The position numbers were made by a program, and so were the translations under genes. The notes beneath the pieces are model-generated. The model saw only the letters and a list, made by a program, of their open reading frames with translations. It ran no database searches and was not told the DNA's origin. Below are positions 29,101 to 39,661 of a DNA stretch of 64,000 bases, piece after piece (within the stretch, counting starts at the first letter, position 1; each line of letters starts with the position of its first letter). Origin of the DNA: Marinomonas ostreistagni (GTDB taxonomy: Bacteria; Pseudomonadota; Gammaproteobacteria; Pseudomonadales; Marinomonadaceae). Location: positions 140,870 through 204,869 of the forward strand of contig NZ_JAEMUH010000007.1 of NCBI RefSeq assembly GCF_016461785.1, given 5' to 3'.

Positions 29101-31011
29101 CAATCTACAGACTTCACTGCTGTCGGTATTGGTGACATGGCTGGCGACGTATTTGGTAACGGTATGCTGTTATCGAAACACACTCGCCTAGTGGCTGCGT
29201 TTAACCACATGCATATTTTCATCGACCCAACACCTGATGCTGCGTCATCGTTTGAAGAGCGTCAACGCCTATTCAATCTGCCACGTTCATCTTGGGAAGA
29301 TTATAATAAAGAACTGATTTCCAAAGGCGGCGGTATCTTTAGCCGAAGTGCGAAATCTATTCCAATTAACGCTGATATTCGCAAAGCTCTAGACATCGAA
29401 GGCAATGTAAAATCCTTAGCGCCAACGGACTTGATTTCCCATATTCTTAAGGCACCGGTTGATTTGCTTTGGAACGGTGGTATCGGTACCTACGTAAAAG
29501 CTGAATCAGAAACGCATGCTGATGTAGGCGATAACGGCAACAATGCATTGCGTATTAACGGTAAAGAGCTTCGCTGTAAGATCATTGGTGAAGGCGGTAA
29601 CTTGGGCTTCACTCAGCGTGGTCGTATTGAGTTCGCTCAAAAAGGTGGCCTTGTTAGCACTGACGCCATCGATAACTCTGCCGGTGTAGACAGCTCTGAC
29701 CACGAAGTAAACATCAAGATCCTGTTGAACCGTATCGTTGAAAACGGTGACATGACAGAGAAGCAGCGTAATAAGCTACTGGCAGAAATGACAGACGAAG
29801 TGGCGCACCTAGTACTGCGTCATAACGAAGGTCAAAGTCACTTGCTATCGCTGGTAAACTCTCGTGCACCAGAGCGTATTGCCGATCACTGGCGCTTAAT
29901 GTTGTCTTTGGTTCGCGAAGGTCGTTTGAACCGTGAAATTGAGTTCTTGCCAACCGACGCGCAAATGAAAAAACGCATGAGCAAAGGCCAAGGCCTAACG
30001 CGCCCAGAGATTTCTGTTCTATTGGCCTACTCTAAGATTAAGTTTGCAGAGCAATTGGTTGATAACGGAATTGGTGAAGATCCAGATTTGCGTGCACAAA
30101 TCAAAGATTACTTCCCGAAACCGCTTGTGCAACGTTTCTCTGAGCACATGATTGAGCACCCATTGGCACAAGAAATCATTGCCGCACACGTTACCAATAA
30201 CTTGGGCAACCGTATGGGCTCAACCTTCACGACATACGTGCAGGAAGAAACCAGCGCTTCAGCGTTAAATGTTCTACGTGCCTACATGGCCGCAGAGCAG
30301 ATGTTTGATATCCCAGCGCTTTGGGATGCGATCAACGAGTTAGACTTTAAAGTGGAAAACAGCCTACAAAATCAGCTGTTTATTCAAATTCAAAGCCTGC
30401 TTGAAAAAGTCACTCTTTGGCTCATCCGTAATACTCGTGAAGCACTGGCTATCCAGAAGCTAACCGATACCTACAAACCTGGAATCGATATCATTCGCAG
30501 CAACCTTGATGCGGTGTTGACGAAACCAACCAGTGACTACTTGGCTGAAACCAGCCAGCAGTTGCAAGAGCAAAACGTACCGGCTGACATCGCAGATAAG
30601 TTATGCGCCCTACCATTCCTATTCTATGGATTGGATGTTATCCGAGTAGCAGCCAATACAGAGAAAGAAGTATTGGATACTGCACAAACTTACTTTGCTC
30701 TAGAGATGGATCTTGGTTTGTACTGGCTGCGCCAGAGCATTCGTAAGCTTCCAGCTGACGATATGTGGGAACGCCGTGCCAAAGCAGGTCTTGGGGATGA
30801 GGTTGATAACGCTCTGCGAACAATCACTCAAGAAGTTATCCAGTCAAGTATTGAGATTAACGACTTGGAGAAACGTCTTGCGCATTGGCAGGAACTCAAC
30901 CATGACAATATTAATCACTACCACAGTACATTTAGTGAAATTAAGGCTGAAACAGAGCTGTCGCTATCTATGGTGAGTGTTGCTATTCGCGAATTAAGAA
31001 ATTTGATATAA
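26188..31011 (+). CDS. gdhB: NAD-specific glutamate dehydrogenase, large (GdhB/GDH-180 type)
   Basis: Catabolic enzyme: glutamate + NAD to 2-oxoglutarate + ammonia + NADH. 1607 aa, the usual size of the 180-kDa class. A long N-terminal ACT/PAS-like region (1-700, including NNHFTFVGFREYDL) is followed by the catalytic domain with MRGGKVARGGLRWSDR and VKAQMVKNAVIVPAGAKGGF (about 801-848, substrate Lys and glycine-rich site), the nucleotide-binding GIGDMAGDVFGNGML (about 980) and a helical C-terminus (about 1250-1607). The ATG at 26188 is chosen since AAGGATGAG precedes it; an ATG three codons upstream lies within that sequence. In pseudomonads this gene is induced by arginine through ArgR, as the neighbour suggests. 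Confidence 0.97.
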   Translation: MTNSKKSELITRIEAEIKDNVGGTTAADDIIKLAHIYFQDLLIEDMEQENIDNLYGTVICLWDFIQQRNANTPKVRVYNPNFEEHSWQSTHTVVEVLTDDMPFIVSSFNMALVRLNHTIHFTAHPIVAIDRAKSGELTSISERHANGANNEALVRFEIDRISDLSKMEEIKSALLDTLEDVKQCVKDWPIMKAKLAEVIKASEQVAHLKDNDVHQENLDFLRWVENNHFTFVGFREYDLVKEGEETHLKFVEDSALGTFRKTKKEKYDITLNDHLAKLAYDRDNTLVLTKSTAISTVHRPVHLDYLGIKRFDKKGNVIGEWRFFGLYSSAAYVARLQDVPLLRKKLEVLVERMDVDPNSHKGKTLKHILNSYPRDEMLQAPVDELFHSIEGILAIQERRQLRVFLRKDIYGRFLSALVYVPRDRYNTELRIKMQDILMQACNGTSAEFNVQFSQQVLARVNFTIQIADPDNSPQIDMDDIQRRMQEAMLSWDDKLLSALHTSQGEENGNKLYNEYAPYFPAAYREDFSANTAVLDIERLSELTNDGDISTHLYRQVGQSKNHYFFKVYGAGTTLVLSDVLPILECMGLRVLEARPYELDQNGDGQANTWVVEFAISINPSVNLDKKAYRDDFQDAFNAVFKRRIENDRFNALVLDASLTWRQVTMLRAITKYLVQLQVPFSLQYMQQTLEKNAPIARLLVQLFEQRFDPALEAKREDKVAKLLEKIEAALDQVANLDEDRILKHYLSVIQAMLRTNFYQPSPEGEIKDYVSFKLDPSLIPAVPLPRPKFEIFVYAPWVEGVHMRGGKVARGGLRWSDRMEDFRTEVLGLVKAQMVKNAVIVPAGAKGGFVAKQLKKSSSREETQAEVVRCYTTFISGLLDITDNLVKQELVPPTAVKRYDEDDPYLVVAADKGTATFSDLANSISEKYGFWLGDAFASGGSNGYDHKKMGITARGAWESVKRQFQELGIDCQSTDFTAVGIGDMAGDVFGNGMLLSKHTRLVAAFNHMHIFIDPTPDAASSFEERQRLFNLPRSSWEDYNKELISKGGGIFSRSAKSIPINADIRKALDIEGNVKSLAPTDLISHILKAPVDLLWNGGIGTYVKAESETHADVGDNGNNALRINGKELRCKIIGEGGNLGFTQRGRIEFAQKGGLVSTDAIDNSAGVDSSDHEVNIKILLNRIVENGDMTEKQRNKLLAEMTDEVAHLVLRHNEGQSHLLSLVNSRAPERIADHWRLMLSLVREGRLNREIEFLPTDAQMKKRMSKGQGLTRPEISVLLAYSKIKFAEQLVDNGIGEDPDLRAQIKDYFPKPLVQRFSEHMIEHPLAQEIIAAHVTNNLGNRMGSTFTTYVQEETSASALNVLRAYMAAEQMFDIPALWDAINELDFKVENSLQNQLFIQIQSLLEKVTLWLIRNTREALAIQKLTDTYKPGIDIIRSNLDAVLTKPTSDYLAETSQQLQEQNVPADIADKLCALPFLFYGLDVIRVAANTEKEVLDTAQTYFALEMDLGLYWLRQSIRKLPADDMWERRAKAGLGDEVDNALRTITQEVIQSSIEINDLEKRLAHWQELNHDNINHYHSTFSEIKAETELSLSMVSVAIRELRNLI

Positions 31012-31017
31012 ACCAGT

Positions 31018-31040
31018 GAGCGGCTCATTTTGAGCCGCTC
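31018..31040 (+). terminator. Hairpin between gdhB and the transaminase gene
   Basis: GAGCGGCTCA (31018-31027) and TGAGCCGCTC (31031-31040) make a 10-bp perfect stem with a 3-base loop, directly after the gdhB stop. No real T-run follows (TATAATAATG), and the next gene starts 24 bases later, so it may be a partial terminator or mRNA stabiliser. Confidence 0.6.
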
Positions 31041-31051
31041 TATAATAATGA

Positions 31052-32284
<1,233 letters not shown>

Positions 32285-32311
32285 AGCTTCTCACGCTAAC
32301 GTAAGCACTTC

Positions 32312-32345
32312 AAAGGCTGTGATTCATGGGATCACAGCCTTTTTT
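32312..32345 (+). terminator. Terminator after the transaminase gene
   Basis: AAAGGCTGTGAT (32312-32323) pairs with ATCACAGCCTTT (32331-32342) over a 7-base loop; Ts continue to 32345. Confidence 0.88.
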
Positions 32346-32460
32346 ATTACCCGTCTCCCACTTTCTAGCCCGTTTTTTTGCGTCTAAACTTAGCTCGATT
32401 TTTGTCATGAAACTCTAAAGATAATAAGATGATCTGATCAAATAGAAGGATCCTTTTGCC

Positions 32461-32958
32461 ATGCTTCGTGCCAAACTGTTTATACGTGTTTGTTTTTTGA
32501 TTCTTGCTGCCACGGCACTCTCCGCATGCAGTTCTATACCCAAACATCGCTACACAGTTGATACTGGTACCTTTGCTACCACATCTGAGCAAGTCATCAC
32601 TCAACGGCTTTTACAACAATACAGAGACTGGCAGCATACTCCCTATGCTTGGGGAGGGATGAGCAAACAAGGCGTTGATTGCTCTGGTCTAGTCTACTTA
32701 ACTTTCCAACAGCAATTCGGCACACTACTGCCAAGGACAACTGAGCAACAAGCTCAATCAGGTGACTATATAGATTTACAGCAGTTAGCACCTGGCGATT
32801 TGGTCTTTTTTAAAACCGCCTCCAAAGTCCGCCATGTAGGTATTTACGTCGAGCAAGGCAAGTTCTTACACGCATCGACTTCGAAAGGTGTCATTCTTTC
32901 GAGGTTAGACAACGTCTACTGGAAAAAGCATTTTTGGCACGCACGTCGCATACGCTAA
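32461..32958 (+). CDS. NlpC/P60 family lipoprotein, peptidoglycan endopeptidase
   Basis: Envelope lipoprotein that probably cleaves peptidoglycan cross-links or stems (Spr/NlpC-type). 165 aa: signal with lipobox ALSAC (Cys 23), then the NlpC/P60 domain with VDCSGLVYLTFQQQFG (catalytic Cys about 78), RHVGIYVEQGKFLHAST (catalytic His about 129 in RHVG and the third polar residue His about 141) and LAPGDLVFF. Length is typical of E. coli NlpC (154 aa). Monocistronic with AAGGATCC upstream. Cross-linking or amidase specificity cannot be read from sequence. Confidence 0.9.
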   Translation: MLRAKLFIRVCFLILAATALSACSSIPKHRYTVDTGTFATTSEQVITQRLLQQYRDWQHTPYAWGGMSKQGVDCSGLVYLTFQQQFGTLLPRTTEQQAQSGDYIDLQQLAPGDLVFFKTASKVRHVGIYVEQGKFLHASTSKGVILSRLDNVYWKKHFWHARRIR

Positions 32959-33147
32959 GAGTGTTTTAACTTTTTGATTACATACACGTAGTAAAGCTAT
33001 GTTTATCTATTTATTTGCAAGATCCTTAGGGCAAGCGCGTTGTCGAACCCTTCGAGCTAGTTTAAGCTCTAGCATGAATTAGTAAATATTCATTCAGATC
33101 AATGTCCTGCTGCGATCCACTCAACCTCTGACAGAGAGAGATAAACT

Positions 33148-34419
33148 GTGTTTTTATCCTTTTTCCCGAAACCCAAACTGTTCTTTTTGACCTTTGCCCT
33201 CTGGGCACTTGCTTGTGTCATTAGTTGGTACACCTTTGGTCAGGATCTGGGCTCAAGCCTCAGTCTAGGCCAATTCTTTGGCGTGGATTTCCCTACTCCA
33301 TTGGCAGAAGGGGCTGAGCAAGCAGCACAAATGGCTTATCAAGAGTCCTACGGGTTTGCCAGTGACGTTTGGCTCTACCAATACATGTTCGTGTGCTATG
33401 CACTCTTCGTCGGCGCTTGGATGGTGTACGGCGGACAAAAGTGGGCAAAGTGGTCTGTTATGGGATCGGCGCTGATTGTGTTCATTACTTGGTTCCAAGT
33501 ACAAGTCAGCGTCATGATCAACGAATGGTACGGTAGCTTCTATGACTTGATTCAAAAGGCCCTCACCGCGCCCAACACCATCACTCTTGGCGAGTTCTAC
33601 GGCCAGCTTGTTACCTTTGCCACCATAGCGCTGGTTGCCATCACCGTGGCAGTGTTTAATAACTTCTTTGTTAGTCACTACGTTTTCCGCTGGCGTACTG
33701 CCATGAATAACTACTACACGTCGATCTGGCCTAAAGTGCGTCATATCGAAGGGGCATCGCAGCGTATTCAAGAAGACACCATGCGCTTCGCCAGCATTGT
33801 CGAAAGTCTTGGCGTACGCTTCTTAGATTCGATCATGACCTTGTTAGCATTCTTGCCGGTTTTGTGGGGACTGTCTGGCTATGTCACTGAGCTACCATTA
33901 ATTGGTGAAGTACCTCAGGCACTAGTATTTGTTGCCATTCTTTGGTCGATTATAGGTACCGTTTTGCTTGCAACCGCAGGGATTAAACTGCCTGGTCTTG
34001 AGTTCAAAAACCAAAAAGTCGAAGCCGCTTACCGAAAAGAACTTGTTTACGGGGAAGACTACGCCGACCGTGCCGAACCAGTAAAATTGGCAGAACTGTT
34101 TGATAACGTCCGAAAAAACTACTTCCGCCTATACTTCCATTACCTATATTTTAACGTCGTGCGCTACGGTTACCTGCAAGCGGGTGTGCTGGTGCCGCTG
34201 ATTGCACTTGGCCCATCGATTGTTGCCGGTGCCTTCACATTGGGCGTGATGCAACGTATCTCCAATGCCTTTAATCAGGTCGAAAGCTCTTTCCAGTTCC
34301 TAGTGAATTCTTGGACCACTATTGTTGAGTTGCTTTCCATCTACAAACGTCTTAAAGCGTTTGAATCCGCCATTGCTGAAGTGCCGGACGACATACTAGA
34401 AGACAAGATCTCTTCTTGA
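33148..34419 (+). CDS. sbmA: SbmA/BacA-type inner membrane peptide transporter
   Basis: Proton-driven importer family that takes up proline-rich peptides, microcins and other bulky hydrophilic compounds. 423 aa, slightly longer than E. coli SbmA (406). Begins [20 protein letters not shown]; central [45 protein letters not shown] (about 172-216) is the family hallmark, followed by [38 protein letters not shown] near the C-terminus. No ABC ATPase domain is attached, so it is SbmA and not the YddA/long type. GAGAGAGATAAACTGTG precedes the GTG start. Confidence 0.93.
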   Translation: MFLSFFPKPKLFFLTFALWALACVISWYTFGQDLGSSLSLGQFFGVDFPTPLAEGAEQAAQMAYQESYGFASDVWLYQYMFVCYALFVGAWMVYGGQKWAKWSVMGSALIVFITWFQVQVSVMINEWYGSFYDLIQKALTAPNTITLGEFYGQLVTFATIALVAITVAVFNNFFVSHYVFRWRTAMNNYYTSIWPKVRHIEGASQRIQEDTMRFASIVESLGVRFLDSIMTLLAFLPVLWGLSGYVTELPLIGEVPQALVFVAILWSIIGTVLLATAGIKLPGLEFKNQKVEAAYRKELVYGEDYADRAEPVKLAELFDNVRKNYFRLYFHYLYFNVVRYGYLQAGVLVPLIALGPSIVAGAFTLGVMQRISNAFNQVESSFQFLVNSWTTIVELLSIYKRLKAFESAIAEVPDDILEDKISS

Positions 34420-34560
34420 TTTTCAAATAGGGCGCCCACTTAAATATTTCATTTTCTAAGTAAACGCCTTATTTTTTCTCGCATTTGCCAGTGCTATGAT
34501 TATCCGAATTATGAATGAACGGCTGCCCCCTATCACATTGGCCGTTGCTTGGAGACACGA

Positions 34561-35496
34561 ATGAAAAAAGTATTTATCGACGGTGAAACCGGTACCACAG
34601 GCCTGCAGGTACGCGAACGTCTAGTAAACCATCCTGAAATTGAAGTCATCAGCATTGATGAAGCTAAAAAACGCGATGTGGAAGAAAAGCGTCGTCTGAT
34701 GAAAGAAGCAGATGTGACGGTTCTTTGTTTGCCTGATGAAGCCGCTAAAGACACTGTTGCATTGGCGAAAGAAGAAGGTTGCCGCGTTTTAGATGCAAGC
34801 TCTGTTCACCGTGTGGCAGAAGGCTGGGTATACGGCCTTGCTGAACTCGATGCTAGCCAACGTGAGCAAATCCAAGAAGCACAATTTGTTTCTAACCCAG
34901 GCTGCTACCCAACGGGCATTATCTTGCTACTCAAGCCACTGGTTGAACAAGGTTTGCTAGCAAAAGATGGCCACTACACCGTGAATGCGATTTCTGGTTA
35001 CACAGGTGGTGGTAAGCAACTGATCGAAAAGTACGAAGGCAACCCAGATGCTGCAACTTACGGCACTTACGGTCTAAACTTCAAGCACAAGCACCTTCCT
35101 GAAATCCAAAAATGGTCACAGCTAGATAACACGCCTATCTTTATCCCAAGTGTTGGTAACTTCGCACAAGGCATGTTGATTAGCATTCCTGTTACATTAT
35201 CAGGCGCTATGACTGGTGAGAAACTTCACGCTGCCCTCGCTTCAACTTACGAAGAAGAAGACTTCGTGACGGTTCATCCATTCAATGAAGTAAAAGACAG
35301 TCATACACCTTTCCTAACACCTCATGGCTTGGAAAACACAAACCAAGTAGAGCTCGCTGTGTTCGCTTCAGAAGACGGCCAATCTGTTGTGCTATCTGCG
35401 AAGCTTGATAACCTTGGCAAAGGCGCTTCAGGTGCGGCAGTGCAAAACTTGAACCTGATGCTTGGTTGTGCAGAAGATACGGCTGTTGTTCTGTAA
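34561..35496 (+). CDS. argC: N-acetyl-gamma-glutamyl-phosphate reductase, type 2
   Basis: Third step of arginine synthesis: NADPH reduction of N-acetylglutamyl phosphate. 311 aa, the short form (AGPR type 2). N-terminal nucleotide site FIDGETGTTGLQVRERL, catalytic Cys in FVSNPGCYPTG (about 110-120) and the family segment AISGYTGGGKQLI. The ATG at 34561 with GGAG eight bases upstream is better than the TTG at 34549. Monocistronic with its own terminator, in the same window as the arginine degradation genes but not in one operon with them. Confidence 0.95.
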   Translation: MKKVFIDGETGTTGLQVRERLVNHPEIEVISIDEAKKRDVEEKRRLMKEADVTVLCLPDEAAKDTVALAKEEGCRVLDASSVHRVAEGWVYGLAELDASQREQIQEAQFVSNPGCYPTGIILLLKPLVEQGLLAKDGHYTVNAISGYTGGGKQLIEKYEGNPDAATYGTYGLNFKHKHLPEIQKWSQLDNTPIFIPSVGNFAQGMLISIPVTLSGAMTGEKLHAALASTYEEEDFVTVHPFNEVKDSHTPFLTPHGLENTNQVELAVFASEDGQSVVLSAKLDNLGKGASGAAVQNLNLMLGCAEDTAVVL

Positions 35497-35521
35497 CAAT
35501 CAACCGTTGTAAACAGACTAG

Positions 35522-35553
35522 AAAGCCCATGATCTTATGCTCATGGGCTTTTT
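35522..35553 (+). terminator. Terminator after argC
   Basis: AAAGCCCATGA (35522-35532) pairs with TCATGGGCTTT (35541-35551), 8-base loop, T-run after. It could also serve the convergent RNase J-like gene. Confidence 0.88.
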
Positions 35554-35579
35554 TATGAGAAGTTCAATATGCCAGAGAG

Positions 35580-36935
35580 TTAATTTCTGGCAATCGCCAT
35601 ACGACGAGCAGATACCACCCCTTTTCGCACACCAACCTCTGGGGCAATGGTAAACAGGTCACCATTTAATCCCGTTAGTTGCCTCGGCACATGGGCCTCC
35701 TTGGCAATCTGAGCATTTGCTGCCATATGCTCAGGCTCACCATGGGTTGGGATAGCCACTTGCGGTCTCACCCAATCGTACATTGCCGTCAGTTCATCCG
35801 CATAAGGATGGCCACTCACATGAATGGGCTGATCAATATCGTGGCTTTGTAACGTTCGAATCCCTTGAGCTTTAAAAGCGTTCACCAACCGCTCAATGGC
35901 CATCTCATTGCCAGGAATAATCATGGCACTAAACAACACCAAGTCGCCTTTTTCTAGGGTCAAATCAAAGCAGTCATCACGAGCCAAACGGTTTAACATG
36001 GCTCTCGGCTCACCTTGACTGCCTGTAGCAACTGCCAACACTTCATTTACTGGAAGGTAGCCCAAATGACTCGAATCAATCAGCGGCGCATCCTCTGGCC
36101 AATAACCGGCTACACGCGCAGCACTGACCATATTTTGTAAGGAGCGCCCGATTAAAGCTAGATAACGTCCCGTTTCTTTAGCGATATTCGCAAGTGATAC
36201 TAGGCGGGCAATGTTGCTACTAAAGCAGCCTACAACCACTCGCCCTGATTCGCCCTTAATCACCTCTAACAAAGCTTTATAACAGTCGTACTCCGACACT
36301 GAATGGCCTGGCTTCAACGCATTCGTCGAGTCACAGACCAATGCTTGTACATTACGTTGTCGTAATGTGGTTAACACCGCTGGAGAGAAGCGTTCGCCAA
36401 TCACGGGACTGTGATCAATCTTCCAGTCGCCCGTATGGAATACATTGCCTGCAGGCGTTTCAATCATCAAACCACTCGGTTCCGGAATCGAGTGGGTCAG
36501 TGTTACCCATTGCAACTCAAAACATCCCACTCGAAACTGACTGCCCATACTCAATTCATGTATTTCAACTTCCCCTAATAAGCCGACCTGCGCTAGTTTT
36601 CGACGCAAGATTTCAGCGGTAAAAGGGGTACAATAAACTGGCGCTTGGAAGCGGCGCCAAAGAAAAGGTAATGCACCAATGTGGTCTTCATGGGCATGAG
36701 TAATAACAATGCCGGCTAAGCGGTGTCGCTGCTGTGCGATAAAGCTGGGATCGGCGCATACTAACTCATGAGTGCGGGCGCTATTTTCATCAATTGGCTC
36801 ATTAAACGAGACACCACAATCGACCATCAACCACTGACCATCATGACCGTATAAATTCAGATTCATCCCTATCTCACCTGTGCCCCCTAAGGGTAAAAAC
36901 CACAGATCATTTCGCGTTGGCACCAACAACTCCAC
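35580..36935 (-). CDS. Ribonuclease J-like metallo-beta-lactamase protein (short form)
   Basis: Member of the RNase J / beta-CASP group of metallo-beta-lactamase nucleases. 451 aa. Metal motif THAHEDHIGALPF (about 78-90), second His in LTHSIPEPSGLMI, Asp in FHTGDWKIDHSP, beta-CASP part with FSSNIARLVSL, and a C-terminal ISGHPYADE-like stretch written VSGHPYADELTAMYDW with HGEPEHMAANA. It lacks the extra C-terminal domain of Bacillus RNase J (about 555 aa), so it may be a monomeric or accessory nuclease. Solitary gene. RNase activity is inferred from the family only. Confidence 0.85.
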   Translation of the reverse strand: MELLVPTRNDLWFLPLGGTGEIGMNLNLYGHDGQWLMVDCGVSFNEPIDENSARTHELVCADPSFIAQQRHRLAGIVITHAHEDHIGALPFLWRRFQAPVYCTPFTAEILRRKLAQVGLLGEVEIHELSMGSQFRVGCFELQWVTLTHSIPEPSGLMIETPAGNVFHTGDWKIDHSPVIGERFSPAVLTTLRQRNVQALVCDSTNALKPGHSVSEYDCYKALLEVIKGESGRVVVGCFSSNIARLVSLANIAKETGRYLALIGRSLQNMVSAARVAGYWPEDAPLIDSSHLGYLPVNEVLAVATGSQGEPRAMLNRLARDDCFDLTLEKGDLVLFSAMIIPGNEMAIERLVNAFKAQGIRTLQSHDIDQPIHVSGHPYADELTAMYDWVRPQVAIPTHGEPEHMAANAQIAKEAHVPRQLTGLNGDLFTIAPEVGVRKGVVSARRMAIARN

Positions 36936-37109
36936 ACATCTCTCCTTCTCGTGTAACCCTACTTATTTTACGCGATTCAAATTGAACTTAGTTCATGAGA
37001 TCACTATATTAATGCAATAAATGTTCAAGTTGCTCGACTACTATGTTGGCGAAGCGGAGTTGTGCCATAGCCTCGTTACATATTATGAAAGCTAGATAAG
37101 GGATTTAGC

Positions 37110-38294
37110 ATGCTTAATATAACGGTTTGGGGACTCTCACTCGGACAAGCTCTACTCATCACAGGCAATATATTGTTAGTGTCTGTGACAGCATTAATTG
37201 GACAAAGTTTAGCGCCGAGCTTCAGCTTAGCCACGCTTCCAGTTGCTCTACAATTTATTGGCTTAATGGGCGTCACCTTGCCAGCTGCTCTACTAATGGG
37301 CTGGTTTGGTCGTAAGAAAGGCTTCTTAATTGGCAACCTTATTGGCGTATTCGGAGCTTTTCTTGCTTACTATGGTGTGAAACATGGCATGTTTCCGCTC
37401 TTTTGCTGCGCCACATTTCTGTTGGGTATGGCTATCGGCATTGGCCAACAATACCGATTTGCGGCAACCGAGAACGTTGCTAAAGAAAAAGCACCTCAAG
37501 CCATCAGTATGATCATGGGCGCAGGTGTGATCGCTGCGATTCTAGGCCCAAACATGGCGATATGGTTTGAGCATTGGGCGCCTGACACCCAATATCTTGG
37601 GGCCTTTGTGGCATTGATTGCACTGTATGTTGCAAATACCGTTCTGATTGCACTACTTCCGTTAAAGCCACCTAGCGAACAAGAGCGCCAAGGCACGCCT
37701 AGGCCTTATCGTGCGTTGTTACAGCAGCCGGATCTGATGGGTGCCATCATTGCCGGCTCTATTGGCTACGCCGTGATGGTTCTTATTATGACAGCTACAC
37801 CTCTTGCCATGCAGGCTTGCGGCTTTAACTTTGGTAGTACTGCCTCTGTTATCCAATGGCATGTATTAGGTATGTTCTTACCCTCTTTCTTCACTGGTCG
37901 TTTGATTATGAAATTCGGTACTTACCGAATTATTCAACTGGGCTGCCTCATGCTGCTTGGTTGTATTTTCTTGAATCAATTTGGTGTGTCTTACTGGCAC
38001 TTCTTCAGTGCTTTAGTCTTATTAGGGATTGGCTGGAACTTTACCTTCATCGGAGCCACAGCGCTGCTAACCAAAACTTACGAGCCAATAGATAAAGCAC
38101 GAGTTCAGGGGCTCAATGATTTGGTCGTTTTCACCAGCGCTGCGGCAGCCAGCCTGCTTTCTGGTTACTGGCATTCTATTTTTGGCTGGGAAATATTAAA
38201 CCTACTGATGATACCAGCGGTTATGTTGGCCATGTTCACACTGATGTCGAGTCAAAAACGTGCGGTGATCATTGCCAATCGTGCCGCTTTGTAA
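37110..38294 (+). CDS. MFS transporter
   Basis: Major facilitator carrier of 394 aa with about 12 hydrophobic segments. Loop 2-3 has LMGWFGRKKGFLIGN (about 63-77), a form of the MFS motif A, and the two halves are joined by PLKPPSEQERQGTPRPYRALLQQPD (about 187-211). Substrate unknown; GIGQQYRFAATENVAKEKAPQAISMIMGAGVIAAILGP is typical of the YfkF/'MFS_1' permeases without known cargo. Monocistronic, no terminator recognised before hlyU. Confidence 0.88.
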   Translation: MLNITVWGLSLGQALLITGNILLVSVTALIGQSLAPSFSLATLPVALQFIGLMGVTLPAALLMGWFGRKKGFLIGNLIGVFGAFLAYYGVKHGMFPLFCCATFLLGMAIGIGQQYRFAATENVAKEKAPQAISMIMGAGVIAAILGPNMAIWFEHWAPDTQYLGAFVALIALYVANTVLIALLPLKPPSEQERQGTPRPYRALLQQPDLMGAIIAGSIGYAVMVLIMTATPLAMQACGFNFGSTASVIQWHVLGMFLPSFFTGRLIMKFGTYRIIQLGCLMLLGCIFLNQFGVSYWHFFSALVLLGIGWNFTFIGATALLTKTYEPIDKARVQGLNDLVVFTSAAAASLLSGYWHSIFGWEILNLLMIPAVMLAMFTLMSSQKRAVIIANRAAL

Positions 38295-38365
38295 GCAAAA
38301 TTTGACTCAGCGCTAAAATCCATGACAATGAGGGTTATTCATTCTTAGCAAGGACTTTTATTGTC

Positions 38366-38653
38366 ATGGGTATTTTCTCAAGCATCGCCAATCTATTTTC
38401 TGGTTCAGGCACTGATAATAGCGCACCAGCAGCCGATCCAGTCGAGCACAATGGCTTCACCATTACCCCTACGCCACAGTCTGATCAAGGCCAATATCGT
38501 GTCTGCGCCATCATCACAAAAGGCGAAGGCGAAACACAAAAGCAGCACAATTTTATTCGTTCAGACCTTGTTGCCAGCCGTGATGAGTGCATTGAGTTAA
38601 CCGTTCGCAAAGCCAAAATGACCATTGATCAAATGGGCGAGCAGATCTTCTAG
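38366..38653 (+). CDS. HlyU-family transcriptional activator-like protein
   Basis: 95 aa. Small protein of the PF10115 'HlyU' family (distinct from the ArsR-type HlyU of Vibrio cholerae). Begins with the hydrophobic MGIFSSIANLFSGS, then HNGFTITPTPQSDQGQYRVCAIITK and FIRSDLVASRDECIELTVRKAKMTIDQMGEQIF, the conserved block. No DNA-binding helix is evident, so the 'activator' name is historical. The stop lies 10 bases before the next gene, so the pair is likely one transcript. Confidence 0.85.
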   Translation: MGIFSSIANLFSGSGTDNSAPAADPVEHNGFTITPTPQSDQGQYRVCAIITKGEGETQKQHNFIRSDLVASRDECIELTVRKAKMTIDQMGEQIF

Positions 38654-38662
38654 GAGCGATGT

Positions 38663-39646
38663 GTGCTGACTTGGCAACATTTACACAGTAAACAGGATTT
38701 ACTTGGCTCGCCTTTCATTGCGCACACATTTGCTTTTCAAGGTGTGGCGACTCAAGTCGTCACCACATTGGTGGAATATAAGACTCGCACACCGAAAGAA
38801 CGCGCCATCTTATATCTGCACGGTTATACCGATTACTTCTTTCAAGCCGATCTAGCACGACACTTCGATGAACAAGAATGGCAATTTTACGCACTCGATC
38901 TTCAGGGCTATGGCCGCTCTATTCGTCCCAATAGTCGCCCTAATTGGTGTGAGAACATGGCGCAATATCATGATGACTTGCGCATCGCACTGTGTGAATT
39001 AAGACAGAGAGGAATTGAGGAAGTGGTGCTGTTGGCGCATTCCACAGGTGGATTGATCGCCTCGCATTTCCTAGCCCATCTTGCAAGAAATAACACAGCC
39101 GACTCAGCGCTTGATATGACAAAGGTCACTGGGCTTATTTTGAACAGTCCTTTTCTAGCCTTACCCTTTTCTCCTGAGGTGACCAAACGTGTCAGTTGGC
39201 CTATTTGGCTCACTGTCTCACTACTGCCGTTTCATTCCATTCGAGAAAAAGACATCAGCTTGTACGCTAGAACATTGCACAAGCACTTCTGTGGTGAATG
39301 GGAATATCGTCTAGACTGGAAGCCAGCCAAAGGCTTTCCATTGTCCTTTAATTGGCTCAAACAAATTCTATTGGCACAAAAACAAGTAAAACAGTTGGGA
39401 CTCGCGTTACCCACATTGATGTGCTGCTCAAACACTACCACCCGTCACGAACGCGACCTAGAGCGTATAAAGCAAGGGGATGGTGTACTGGATGTGGAAA
39501 GCATGACTCTTGCTGCGCAAAAGACCTTTAAAGATTTGCACATCGAACGCATCGAAGGGGGGTTCCATGACCTATACTTATCCCCCACTCCATCACGCCA
39601 ACACTATCTGGCCTCCATAGATAAGTGGTTAGAGTCGCATCTCTAA
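38663..39646 (+). CDS. Alpha/beta hydrolase (lysophospholipase-like)
   Basis: Serine hydrolase of the Hydrolase_4/lysophospholipase L2-like group. 327 aa, GTG start at 38663 with TAGGAG upstream. LYLHGYTDYFFQADLARHFDEQ holds the oxyanion region, LLAHSTGGLIASHFLA has the nucleophile Ser (about 117), and GGFHDLYLSPTP near the end gives the catalytic His. No signal peptide, so cytoplasmic. It follows the HlyU-type gene by 9 bases and runs convergently into the SDR gene. Confidence 0.87.
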   Translation: MLTWQHLHSKQDLLGSPFIAHTFAFQGVATQVVTTLVEYKTRTPKERAILYLHGYTDYFFQADLARHFDEQEWQFYALDLQGYGRSIRPNSRPNWCENMAQYHDDLRIALCELRQRGIEEVVLLAHSTGGLIASHFLAHLARNNTADSALDMTKVTGLILNSPFLALPFSPEVTKRVSWPIWLTVSLLPFHSIREKDISLYARTLHKHFCGEWEYRLDWKPAKGFPLSFNWLKQILLAQKQVKQLGLALPTLMCCSNTTTRHERDLERIKQGDGVLDVESMTLAAQKTFKDLHIERIEGGFHDLYLSPTPSRQHYLASIDKWLESHL

Positions 39647-39661
39647 CCCCAATGTTTCACA

